64,000 nucleotides of DNA from Loxodes magnus (taxonomy: Eukaryota; Ciliophora; Karyorelictea; Loxodida; Loxodidae): positions 104,409 to 168,408 of the forward strand of contig CAMPDV010000905.1 in assembly GCA_946699065.1 (NCBI GenBank), read 5' to 3'. A program made the translations under genes and the position numbers. The notes under the pieces are model-generated. The model worked only from the letters and a program-made list of their open reading frames with translations, did not search any database and was not told where the DNA came from. This document shows positions 13,159-24,412 of the stretch, one piece after another. Each line of letters opens with the position of its first letter. Positions within the stretch are counted from its first letter, which is position 1.

Positions 13159-14127
13159 TCAACTCGAAACTCTCCACTTTCTTATCGTCTTGTCAAGTCC
13201 TCCAGATACCAACCATTTATTATCAACGCTCAATACTATAGAATATATTTACGATCTATGTCCTTATAAAGTCTATATACACTCACCCTTATCAAAGCTC
13301 CAGATCTTGATTGTATTATCAATTGAACCAGAAAAGATAACACTTTAATCAACACTTAACTGAATACTTGATACATAACTTGAGTGACCTTAAAGAGTAC
13401 GAATACACTAACCAGAAGAGAAGTCCCATATCTTAATAGTATTGCCCCAAGAACCAGATATTATATACCTATTATCCTTAGACACTATTACCGATAAAAC
13501 AGAATCTGAATGCCCAATAAGAGTTCGCACAAGCTGACCAGTATAGAAATCCCAAATTTTTATAGTTGTATCAGAAGATCCCGATATAATATATCTAGAG
13601 TCATAGGAGATTACTACCGAGTAAACTACATTAGTATGCCCAGACAAAGTTCTTTGGAGAACACCATTGTGGAAATTTCAGATCTTTATGGAGTAATCAC
13701 CAGATCCTGATATAATATAGCTAGAGTCCGAGGAGATTGCTACCGAGTAAACTGAGGAAGTATGCCCCGTTATAGTTCTTATGAGAGAACCAGTCTATAA
13801 GTTTCAGATCTTTATCGTGTTATCGAAAGATCCCGATATAATATATTTAGAGTCTAGAGAGATTACTACCGAGTAAACATGAGAAGTATGTCCTGTTATA
13901 GTTCTTTGGAGAGTACTTGTCTGGAAATTCCAGATCTTTATCGAATTTTCAGGATATCCTGAACCTGATACAATTCAATTCAGGTCACTTGATATGGCTG
14001 CCGATGAAATAGATGAGATGTGACCATTGATGATTTAGTCTAAAAAATATTAAAGAAATACCTTTACTTTAGTCATAACTGATCTTATTTATTAGCTTTT
14101 AGTAGCATAAGTTAGGTAGAATTTCAT
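13159..14127 (-). CDS. Seven-bladed WD40 propeller protein, copy 1
   Basis: The frame encodes 322 residues plus a TGA stop (13159-13161) that is kept in all four paralogues. The start chosen is the ATG at 14125-14127, also kept; a second in-frame ATG lies at 14076. After about 35 residues there are seven WD40 blades, each with GH near its start and ending in IKIW or similar (NGHISS, TGHTSHV, TGHTSSV, SGHTNVV, IGHSDSV, QGHSSYV, QGHRSQI), so the propeller is complete. The blade Trp is TGG in some blades and TGA in others (13804-13806, 13678-13680), and TAA/TAG fall where WD40 proteins carry Gln (SGQCIRTLQGH). WD40 propellers are protein-interaction platforms; no partner domain is present, so the role is unknown. 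Only its N-terminal blades resemble copy 3; its C-terminal blades are almost identical to copy 2. Confidence 0.87.
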
Positions 14128-16481
14128 ACTCAAAATGAAGAAGAGATATTTTCCCTAAAATGTGGTTTCTCGCTCTTAAGAGTTTTCTTAAAAAAATACT
14201 TTTAGTAAATTGCTTTTCTTTTTTCTCCATTTTAATTTTTATAACTTACTTCAATAACTATTTAATTAAATTAAATCAATGAATTTTACTTACTTAATTT
14301 CAATACAATTAAACAATTAAATTATTTATTAGGCATACTTATAAATATCTTCTTAAACATTGATTTTTCAATTTTTGTCTTAAAACAAGACAAGATATTA
14401 AACTAATAGTATGCAAACTTTTATAATTTTAATTATTTTATATCTTTTTACTTTTAAATAAAAGGATAAATTATTATTTCAAAAGTTTATAACGAAGAAT
14501 TATATCCTTATTATAATAACTTTAATATACATTTATTAATTACTACTTATTTGTGCTTTAAATCAAAGACTCTTAATAAAAAAACCTTATTTTTTTATAG
14601 ACCCTTTTAAATGATAAATAAAATATTACAATTCTTTTAAAAGCTATTGCTATTAATTATTATCTTTTACTTACATTTAATGTAAAAAATATTTCTTTAA
14701 GATTTTTACTAATTAAAAGAATGAAATAAATCAAGTTTTTTATTAATAGCTTAAATAAATATTAAAAAGCATCAAATTATTTAAAACAAAGTATTTAAAT
14801 TTATAAGATAGTGTCTTTTAATTATCCACTTTCTTACTACTATTTCATTAAAACTTTTTACTTATAAATGTCTCTCTTAAAATAATAAACTAATATAATT
14901 TATTACTTTTAATGTTGATTCTAAGTAAGTTATATAAATGTAATAAATATAAGTAGTAGAAAGTAAATATTTAAACTAACTAGAAATGGTGTATCACTAA
15001 TTATATCTTACAATTATTAAATAGTAATATTTAATTTTATTATTAAAATAAGCTTTATTATGTTTAATTATGTCTATTAAATACTTAATATTTTATCCTT
15101 TTAGCTTTATTAGTTATTAATTAATTTCTCTTTAATAAAGATATTAGATTAGTTATAATTAATACATTTAGATAACTTTCTCTTTTATAGCAAACTAATA
15201 TTATATTTATTATTTATGTTATTTTTGTAATTATCATTTCTAATTAATAATACCTAAATTATTCTAGATTATTTAAAGATAAAAACTTAATTCTATTATT
15301 ATATACAAATCTATATTATATTGCTAACACTATTAATACTATCTTTATTAAAATTATTTGTTTGTTATTAAGAAATTTATAAGCTTTTTAAGATAGCATA
15401 TTTTAAATATATTCTATTATTATTTTCTGAATTAATTGAAAGAGTAAACTTAACACAATATATTTCTTTGTAATAAGCATGAGATAATACAAGTATTAGA
15501 TTAGCAATATAAGTTATTTAGAACTAATCTAATAGATTATTATTTACTCTTAATACATTTTATTAGTCTACTATTATTCTATATCTTTCTGTTCCTAATC
15601 AACAATTCTACATGTTTTGCTTTATAGCATATCTTCATTTATTAATCTTATACATTACAAAAGATTTAAACATAAAAAGATGATATAGATAGTTATAGAA
15701 TTATTTGAAACTTAGGCATTAAAATAAGTTTTAATTTTAGATTATTTATAATTTTCCTAAATTTAAATTATATTTATATATTCCTTTTTATTAACTATCT
15801 TTTGTAATTAACTTTTGTTTAGAAAACTGATAAAAAGATACATTTTGTATAATATTTAGTCTTAATTTATCTAAGTTTATTTTAGTGAGTATAAGAATAT
15901 ATTAAAATTAAAGTATTAATAATGCTAGTTCTATAAAGCATTTAGGTAATTATATGTACTAAAATAAATAGTAAAGAGAAAACATTATTCTTTTAAATAA
16001 TTAAATAAAGAAAAGCTAATTTAAATCTTCTATAGAGTCAATTATTCATATATCTAAAATTCTCTATTTATCTTAAAACTAAGTGCTTAATATATTATAG
16101 CCTCCTTTACTCATTTAGTAATATTAATTCATAAAAACTTAAAAGAAAATTCCTTTTTACTTTAACTGTACTTGCAATTTATAAGTACTTTAACTAGTTA
16201 AAGATAGGTTTAATTAGAGACTAATAAGAAATTTTCTTATCCTCTAGATAAATATTTAATAAAACTGTGATTGCATTTCTTATTAATTAAGAATAATATT
16301 TTAAATTAAAATAAGGAAAATTAATATTTTTCTTTTGTTTAAAATAATTTATATAAAATCTATTAATATTTTATAAAAAACCAAAGTAAATGCAAAAATA
16401 TTAATTAAATATAATTTAAAAATATTAAGAAAATATATAATTATAAATGATATTATAAATAAATATTTTAAGATAAAAAAA
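14128..16481. other. AT-rich flank of WD40 cassette 1, no gene seen
   Basis: The first 1.5 kb is shared with the flanks of the other three WD40 genes; the common part ends near 15640. The remainder, up to the LINE start, is shared only with 45650-46507. Nothing recognisable as coding or RNA. Confidence 0.55.
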
Positions 16482-19400
16482 ATGGACGAAATATAGAATT
16501 CACTAGTTTTTAATAGTGACTCTTCTTTAATTAATTTCAAATAAGCTGCAAATTCATAGGAAAAGCATAGGCAGGTGCATTAAAATCTCCAAACGAAAGA
16601 TTTGGAGTAACTACAAATTAAATAAGTAAACCTAATAATGAATTTATTAAGATAACAACTTAAAAATTGTAGTCAAAAACCGGAAAACAAATTCATACGC
16701 ATCCCATTAAAACTACTTAGGAACTCTCTTCAACGTGGATATTAATTGTAGCGTATTATGAAAGTGAAATCAACCTATAAATAGATGAACAGATTAACCA
16801 CCTAAAATAATACCGCAAAAGATACGAAACGATTACCTAAGAAATCTTTCCAAAAATAAGATATTATCTTAGATAGTTAGAATTCAAAAGATATACCTTA
16901 AAATCCTAATTAAAATTCAAATAAAGATATCTTTTTATGGTAGTCAAAAATAACATAAACTTAAGATTCATTTTTGAATAATACTAATTAACAATTCTAT
17001 TAAATTTCAAATAACGAAATTAGTCAGAAATAAAATAATATTACTAATCCTGATAATTCAAATAATCATTATTTACCCGATCTTCAGAGCAAACAACCTC
17101 AAAATTAAACTGCTGATTTAAGAAATGTAATATAAAATCAAATAATTAATTAGTCTAATGAGAACTTATTTACCTTATAAATAAAAGAACTTAAACATAA
17201 TATATAAAGACTTATAGATAAGAACCAATAATTAAATTAAATGATAATTAATATAAAAGCAAAATATGAACGAGATATTGAAACATTGATAAGTAACTAA
17301 GAAATATCCAAAATATATTATAAAGCTTATATAAATAAAATTAATTAGAAATATAAACAATTATAGAACTATTTTTAATCAATCAAATCTGATGTATAGC
17401 AATACCACAAAAAAATGCTATCAAAATAACTATTTCATAAAATTACTTAAACAAACTTCTCCACTTATTACAGTAACTAAATAGTTTAAACAGATGAAAT
17501 AATTAGTATATTTCAAGAAATTTAGATATAATAGAAAAACTATGAGAATTAAGTCAATTTAATAGATGAAATATAATCTAATTAAGAGATTCAAATTGAA
17601 GCCAATGCTAATTAAAGCTTTATTTAAGCTTAAATGATAGGAGTAAATAATTCACTATGCCAAAACTTTAATAAAATTATAAATTTTACTTAAATTGAAA
17701 TAGATAACTTTCTAAATAAAACTTAGCAAGGATATCAATAGACTATATTAGAATAGAACTAATATTTACTTCAACAAATTACCTAATAAAAAATAATAAT
17801 CGAAATTTAACTCCAAGAGTTATATTGTTAATATTAAAAATTATAAAACTAAAATAAGTAATTTATAGATTAAGAATAGAAAGCTTAAATGGAAATTTTA
17901 ACTTTTAAAATCGAATTAGATAAGTAAAGATAATAAAACTATGAAATAAATATAGCTTTTCAAAATTAAATTCTATTAAAAAATAAAGAAATTCAAAAGT
18001 ATAAAGAATTATTTTAGAAGAAGTAATTTGTAGATGCATAAACTTAGACATTATATGGAAATATTTAAACAAAGGATAGTATTATCTAAACAGATAATAT
18101 AAATAAATAATAAACAGCTTTTTTGTGTCAAAAATGTACTCAAACAAATATAATCAAGCAAGACAAGTTAATATAAGTTTAAAATAATTAATAGGAAGCA
18201 TAAACTAATACTATTATAACATAACATAATAACTAATACTGTCAAATAAAATTGCCAGATGAAGATTTTGTTTTACTATAGCATTAATATCATTAACTCA
18301 ACTTAAAATTCATTTAAAGTACCCAAAATATGTAGACACTTGAGATAAAAATAGAAGAGTTTTAAAAACTTAATTAAAATTTGAAAACAAATATATTTAA
18401 TTATTCTACTAAAAGATGAAAAAAAGATTAATAAAACTAAACAGATTCGATCGATGCTATTTATCAGAATTAAACCTTATCTTCCAATATTAATCTTAAT
18501 ATTCTTAAAAGGAAACATGAAGAAGAAGATAAAACAATTCCGCCAGCAAAACGTATGAGTAAACATAATAATAAAAAAGAGTGCGATTAAATAATATGTT
18601 ATTTCAATCTGACTAATCTATAACTTTAAAAGTTTATTAAATCCGAAACTTGAAGACGTCCATAGTACGAAATGTACAATATATAAGGTAGATATGTCAC
18701 AGTTACTTAAGATTTAGAATAAGGTACATGTGATAGTGTGAAAAGTAAAATTGATATAGATAGAAAGCTACTTAAAAAATATACGACGTAAGTAATATAT
18801 ATTTTGATACAATATTTTCATTAACATCCTGAGTATGGAAAAAGATTAGTACATATTTAGATTAACCAATAAGGATAGAAAACCATTTGCATTTACGAAA
18901 GTGGTCTACCTGCAGGATCGGAAAAAATTAGAAAGGACTAATAAATTTAAAAAATAAAGATGGGACATATAAATATTAATGGAATAGCGAGCAAGTGCTT
19001 GAATATTGAAGAATTTATCAGAGATAACAGTATAGATATTTTATCAATAAACGAAACCTGATAAAAAGATGACTTTCCTCCAATATTGATAAATGGATTT
19101 AAAACATATTTTAAGAACTCAGGAAAAGGAGGAGGTGTATGCTTAATTGTAGGAGAAGAATTTAATAGTACAGAAATACATATATAAGTTGAAAAAGAAA
19201 TAAATAGATTCATAACAATTAAACTGAATAATATTTTAATCACGTCTTGTTACATGCCTGATAATGGAAAAAGTTAAGATGTTAAAGATTTAGCTTATGA
19301 ACAACTAAATACATTGCTGAATTTATATAATGATAATCCACATATACTAATGGGAGATTTCAATGCTATTTTATAAGGTTTCGGTGATAATCCTGAAAAT

Positions 19401-22352
19401 GCTTATGATAACACTACTAGGCTATAAGAATTCTTACTATAAAACGATCTTGAGATAGTGAATGATAGCAACATTAATACATGTATTCACAAAGGAACAG
19501 GAAAAACGTATTGTAATGATTATATCATTATAAACAACCATTTGAACGTTAATTAGTTTGCAAATTTCACTGCTCATAATAATAGTTTATTTTCTGATCA
19601 TATTCCAATCACTGTCGACTTTATCGATAATTCTATAGTATATTGGGAAAAGATAACTCAGAGAAAATATAAAATAAATAGATTATAAGAAGCAATAGAT
19701 AGGCAAAAATATTAAGAATCTTTCCCACAAACTTATCTAGAATTCTTTTAAATAGATTAAGATAATCTTGAAGATTAATATGAATGCATCAAAAGTAATA
19801 TTTAAGACAATGCTGATCAAACATTAGGTTCGTTTATTCCAGACTCAAATTATAACAAACTTCCTCGAACTCTCACAAAGAAATATATAGAGGCAAAAAG
19901 AGCTAACTCAGAATATAAGAAGCTCACGTAAAATTTGGAAGAATAAACTAGCAAGTAACTAATCTTCATGAGGAAGCAAAACGACTTTGGAAAGACTTCA
20001 AGTATAATCTATGAAAATTTAAAAAAAATAAAGCAAAAAAGAAATTTCTACTTCTTAATGGAGATTCTAAGGAAATTTTTTCACAAACTAAGAAAATTCT
20101 AAATCCTTTGAAGAGAAATACTATGAACTTTAATTAAGAAATCAAAAATAAATTCATTGAATCATGGGAAAATTGTGTTTTAAACAAGCATTCTAATCTA
20201 ACTCAAGAATAGATAAATCTTAGTAATTAAAAAATAGATAAAATATATGATAATATTTAAGAAATTAAAGATTATCCACTCTCGTATTTGTAAGGATTTG
20301 ATCTTTTTACCATACAAGAAATATAAGAAATTATAAAAGAAATTCCGAATGGAAAAGCAGCTGGTCCGGATGGAATAAAAGGCGAACTTCTGAAATATGG
20401 TGGATAATATTTATTAATAATTCTTCATTCTTTTCTGAATAATATGCTAAGACTTGGAAGAATCCCTTAGGAATTAAATATATTGGTGATAATTCCAATA
20501 TTTAAAAAAGGAAATAAAGATGATTGAAAAAACTGACTACCTATTTCTCTTATTAATACTATTCTAAAACTATATGATAAAGCTTTAACAAAAAGACTAT
20601 ACAATCTTATTTATTAGAGAAATTTGATTCACCCTTCATAAATGGGATTTATGAAAAACAGATAAACAACTTAATAAATTTGAATAATATAACAAATAAT
20701 TGATAACTATCGGAAATGTGCTAAAGATAAGACTAAATTGATAGCAACACTGATAGACGTTGAAAAAATGTTTGACTCAATAGAAAGAAGACTCTTGTTT
20801 GATTAACTTAAGAGAGTTAAACTACAACTTGGAATAATAATAGCATTAGAATCGTTTTATAAAAACCTAAATTCTTCATTTATCATAGATGGAAAGAGCA
20901 CCAGAACTTTATAATTCAACAATGGAGTTATGTAAGGAAGTTCACATGGATTAATTTTAGCATTGTTGTATTATGACATAGTAATTAGATATTTGGAAAG
21001 TAAAAGTACCTAATTGGAATTCAAATGCAAGGGTTGGAGTATTAACTTCGCATGCAGACGATGAGCAGATGATTTGATTCTTCTTTCCAAAACTGCAAAG
21101 TAGATGCAGGAGTTAATAAATGAAACAAGTAAGCATTTTTACATAAACTCAATTAAAGATAAAATTTATCAAATCTGAATGCATCTAAATTTTAAAGAAA
21201 CATTATAAATAATAAATCTTAAATTTATGATTAGGAAATTAACCAATTACTTAAAAAGAACAAGTAACATATTTAGGAGTTATTCTACATTAGAAGAAGA
21301 ACTTAAATCCCCATTGCAAAGAAGTTGCATTCAAATATATAGCTGCAATGAAGAAAGCTGTTTTTTAACTGATGAGATATAAGAATGTAACTCCTTGACA
21401 TTTTAAAACTTTATGTAGACTTTTTACATTATCTAAAGCAGAATATGGAGGAGACTTAGTACCATGAAGTATTCAAAAAGGAGTAATTGGAGTTCTGAAC
21501 AGAATAGAATCAAGCATGAGATTAATTTCAAGAAAAGCTTTTTAAGTAGCAACTTCAACATTTAATGAATCATGTTATATAGACCTGAATTAATTACCCT
21601 TTAAGCACATTATGGCTAAAAAATTCTTCAGATTCTATCATAAAATTAAATAAGAAAGTACTGATTTTCCAAGATCAACAATAGGCTCTCTTTTCATTAA
21701 TATATGGAAAAAAGGATTTCAATACTAAGATTAAGTGTAGCAATTATCAGACCTTTATAATATCGATCTGCAGAATTAATAGAATAATACCAATCTTAAA
21801 ACTTTTACTAAACATGTAAGAGAAAAAATACAACAATATTTCTACAAAGTAGCTACTAAAAAATTTAGGAGGATGAAAGCAGCTAAAGTATATACTGAAT
21901 AATTTGGTAATCTTTAACAATTTCCACAAATTACTTATACTAAATTAAACAAATAGTATAGACAAGAAATTATCAGTATATATAAACTTAGAACCTAAAC
22001 TTATAATTTCCGTAAGGATCTTTAAGATCGTCATTACCCCATTGATAATCCCTTTTGTATGTGTGGAGAGTATGAAACTTTCGAGTATATCTTTAAATGT
22101 GTGTACTATTCTAATATAATGAATTGATTATCGGAAAAGATCGGAAATTATGACTAAAGGCGCCTTATACTATACGATCAAGAATATCTAAACTCATTTT
22201 CAAGGTCTAAATTGGAGTATTTAGACTTATAGATCAAAATATTTCATAAGAAGCTAATGACAAGGAGACTTGAGATTCTAGAAATGGAGAAAGCAAAAAA
22301 GGAAGAAGCTAAAGATGAATAGAAAGAAGAACTAATTAAAGAAAAATGATGA
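16482..22352 (+). pseudogene. LINE polyprotein: coiled coil, APE endonuclease, reverse transcriptase, zinc finger (two frameshifts), copy 1
   Basis: About 1955 codons from the ATG at 16482 to a tandem TGA TGA (22347-22352). Residues 1-690 are Gln/Asn-rich and coiled-coil-like, with a CQKC pair and a bipartite NLS-like KRKHEEEDKTIPPAKRM near 675. Residues 700-825 form an unassigned domain (SETWRRPQYEMY). It runs in frame into the endonuclease (from 827): NING, INETW, GDFNA, SDHIPI. The RT (about 1285-1560) has KAAGPDG, the PIFKKG region, SQMGF, GVMQG and a catalytic WADDLILLS box. A C-terminal CxC...C finger follows near 1858. Two frameshifts break the frame: a 1-base loss near 19990 and a T-run gain near 21143. 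The copy at 37.6-40.35 kb keeps the correct length at both sites, so these are lesions. A second possible stop lies downstream, since TGA is ambiguous. Confidence 0.85.
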
Positions 22353-22393
22353 GATGTAAACAATATTAAAAAACAATTTAAAAACATTTACTA

Positions 22394-22435
22394 ACGTCTA
22401 TAATTGAAAGAAGCAATTCTTGCAATTAAAGACGT
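22394..22435 (+). other. LINE 3' hairpin with GCAA tetraloop, copy 1
   Basis: The arms 22394-22406 and 22423-22435 pair over 13 positions with one mismatch. An inner AAGAA/TTCTT stem follows, and the loop is GCAA (a GNRA tetraloop). The divergent copy at 37667-37708 (-) keeps the fold with changed bases. A 3' stem-loop read by the RT is known for several LINE families; that role is inferred here. Confidence 0.72.
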
Positions 22436-22602
22436 AAAAAAACTCTTTTAGTTTAAATTTAAAATTAAAATTAAACCTGACCAAAAACACAAGAGTAAAC
22501 ATATTTAAATTAATTTTAATAACTTTTACCTGAAAAAATTTAAATTGATCTCGAAATTCAAAAATATTTTACATTAAAAAAAAATTGAATTTATTCCTTT
22601 TT

Positions 22603-22735
22603 AAAAATCTTTGGTAGTATAAATCGCTGAGCAAAAAAAAAATTTTTTTATTTTTCATGAAATTTAAGCTCTAAACCTGAAAGATAAATAAAAAATTTAC
22701 CATCATAAAATTTTTTCCCAATCGGAAACGAAAAA
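22603..22735 (+). repeat. Conserved motif block beside WD40 cassette 2
   Basis: Same block as at 12447, here between the LINE 3' end and the ORF1-C element. It carries aatctttggtagtat and cgctgagc, then aacctgaaagat. Confidence 0.7.
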
Positions 22736-22760
22736 TGTTAAACATAAATTTTAATATTTT

Positions 22761-23844
22761 ATAATTATAATAAAATAATATAAAATGGCTGGCTTCAAGA
22801 AGGGTTTTTTTACCACCTCCTCAGAACAGGAGAGAAAACCATAAACAAATATTCTCACCACGTCTTCTTCAACTTAACGCTCTTCTTAATAAAAATAACC
22901 AGAACAACAAAATAAATTAGAAGAACTAATAAAAAATACTAAATCCTACAAATTAAAATAAAGCGGACTTCTTCCATCAAAGGACAAGCAGGAACTGAGA
23001 CAAAAATTCAGAACAGAAAAGTTGACACAGCTCTCGGCGCCTCCATTGAAAACTGAAAAAAGAGATCACTCAACTGAATCGATAAAAATAATAAAGAAGA
23101 AATAAAAAATAAACGAAGAAGGTAAAGTACGATAATTTAATATAGATCCTATTACCTTTTATTTAGACAACATTGAAATAGAACAAATGAACTCTGAATA
23201 GATGAAACAGCTGATTCATCTAATTATTAGAAACATAAAAAAACTCGAAGAGGAATTAAACTCCCAGAAGGAAGAGATGTTTACAATAAGTTAGGATCTG
23301 ATAAACCATGAAGATGATGACGAAGTCCATATGGTAGACCGAAGAGCTAAAGTCGGATCTATGAGTCAATTTAAAATTTAGAGAATGATATTTGAGTAAT
23401 GCAAGAGCAAGACGAGAAAAACTGAGTAAAATTAGATTCCAGATTTAAATTAATAGAAGAAAGCCTGTAGAAGCCTTCTTAAGGAATTCCAAAGGAAATA
23501 GAGAAACAAGAAAAGATATTTCCTAGAGCAAGGAAAAGATGTTACATTTGCAACAGCACTTGACATCTATGGCGAAAATGCCCACAATAGAAAAGAATAA
23601 GAATGAATATTTGGAGTAATATTAACTATTAGCAACTGAAATGGCGAGCGACGGAATTCTTCACATCGGGAAATGGGAAAATCTGGAAAAAAAACAAATT
23701 CTTAACTCAGACTATTAAAAAGAGAGAAGTCCAGGAAAAAGAGTACAAGGAACGAACATGCAGGAAAGGAGATTTTATATATTTAAAACTTCAATTAAGC
23801 CGGAAGGCGAACAGTTATTTTAATGATTTAATAATTATAATAAA
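22761..23844 (+). mobile_element. ORF1-only (half-LINE-like) insertion C with 14-bp flanking repeats
   Basis: The segment is bracketed by ataattataataaa at 22761-22774 and 23831-23844, which could be a target-site duplication, although the sequence is low-complexity. The corresponding site beside WD40 genes 1 and 3 (about 12565-12600 and 42565-42600) runs from the motif block straight into the TAA tract without this insertion. It contains one gag-like CCHC gene and no RT, like half-LINE (HAL1-type) elements. Confidence 0.6.
22785..23830 (+). pseudogene. ORF1-like (gag-like) CCHC protein, copy C
   Basis: The protein begins MAGFKKGFFTTSS at 22785, has a Gln/Lys/Glu-rich helical middle (for example QLIHLIIRNIKKLEEELN), then a CX2CX4HX4C knuckle, CYICNSTWHLWRKC (23540-23581), and a basic tail (FFTSGNGKIWKK) matching copies A and B. 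The Trp two residues after the His is TGG here (23570) and TGA in copies A and B. The knuckle frame differs from the start frame, so a frameshift is placed near 23350-23365. LINE ORF1 proteins bind element RNA; that role is inferred. The 3' limit is taken at the flanking repeat. Confidence 0.72.
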
Positions 23845-23925
23845 TAAATAATTAATAATAATTAATAATAATTAATAATAATTAATAATAATTAATAATA
23901 ATTAATAATAATTAATATTAAATAT
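23845..23925 (+). repeat. TAATAATTAA low-complexity tract, cassette 2
   Basis: Run of ataattaata units, about 10-base period, between ORF1-C and the 3' side of WD40 gene 2. Confidence 0.85.
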
Positions 23926-24412
23926 CAATCATAAAAAATAAATAATAAAAACAAAATTTAATTTAAAATAAAATAAACAATTAAATTTTTTAATTAATAA
24001 TCAAGATTATAAACTAACTTTGCCCTTATAAATAATATTTTAACTACTCCACAAAAAAATTAAAATATATACTCAACTTGAAATTTTTATAAAATCTAAA
24101 AATAAATCTATAAAATTTTATAGAATAAAATAAAACTTAAACTTATTATACGTCTTCATTTATCAAAAGATATATTTTAAATAATTTTGAGCATTACCAC
24201 TTTAAATCAACATACCTCATTAATTTCTATAACCTATATTACTCAACCTTTTTTTTAAACCAAGAATATTAAAGAATATAACAAATTTTAAATAAGAATA
24301 TAAGGCATACACTTCATATAACAAAAAACATAGTTATTAAACATTCATTTAAATGCATAGCCAATATGATATATTTAATCGTAAAATTTAATTAGGTCAA
24401 ATAGCAAGTTAC

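Larger units (their letters stand above)
16482..22475 (+). mobile_element. Non-LTR retrotransposon (LINE), copy 1, nearly full length
   Basis: The element carries one long protein frame (16482-22352), then a short 3' region with a strong hairpin. It has no long terminal repeats. The endonuclease is APE-type and the RT is of the LINE class. A divergent copy at 37630-40350 ends in the same 3' hairpin region, which helps place the element end near 22470. Ciliate germline LINEs of this general kind are known; whether this one belongs to a described clade would need a phylogeny. The 5' end is not defined by comparison, because the only other long copy is part of the segmental duplication. Confidence 0.88.

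Noticed and set aside
13408..13647. A short 79-residue WD40 protein under the standard code
   Set aside because: It is an internal slice of the 323-codon WD40 gene, bounded by TAG and TGA codons that are sense here.
16349..16540. 63-codon minus-strand frame, repeated at 46375-46566
   Set aside because: Low-complexity Phe/Ile/Leu sequence overlapping the LINE start in antisense; no support beyond being duplicated with the segment.
18947..19243. 98-codon standard-code frame on the minus strand, repeated at 48973-49269
   Set aside because: It is the antisense of the LINE endonuclease domain, which is the clearly conserved reading; the frame is open by chance.
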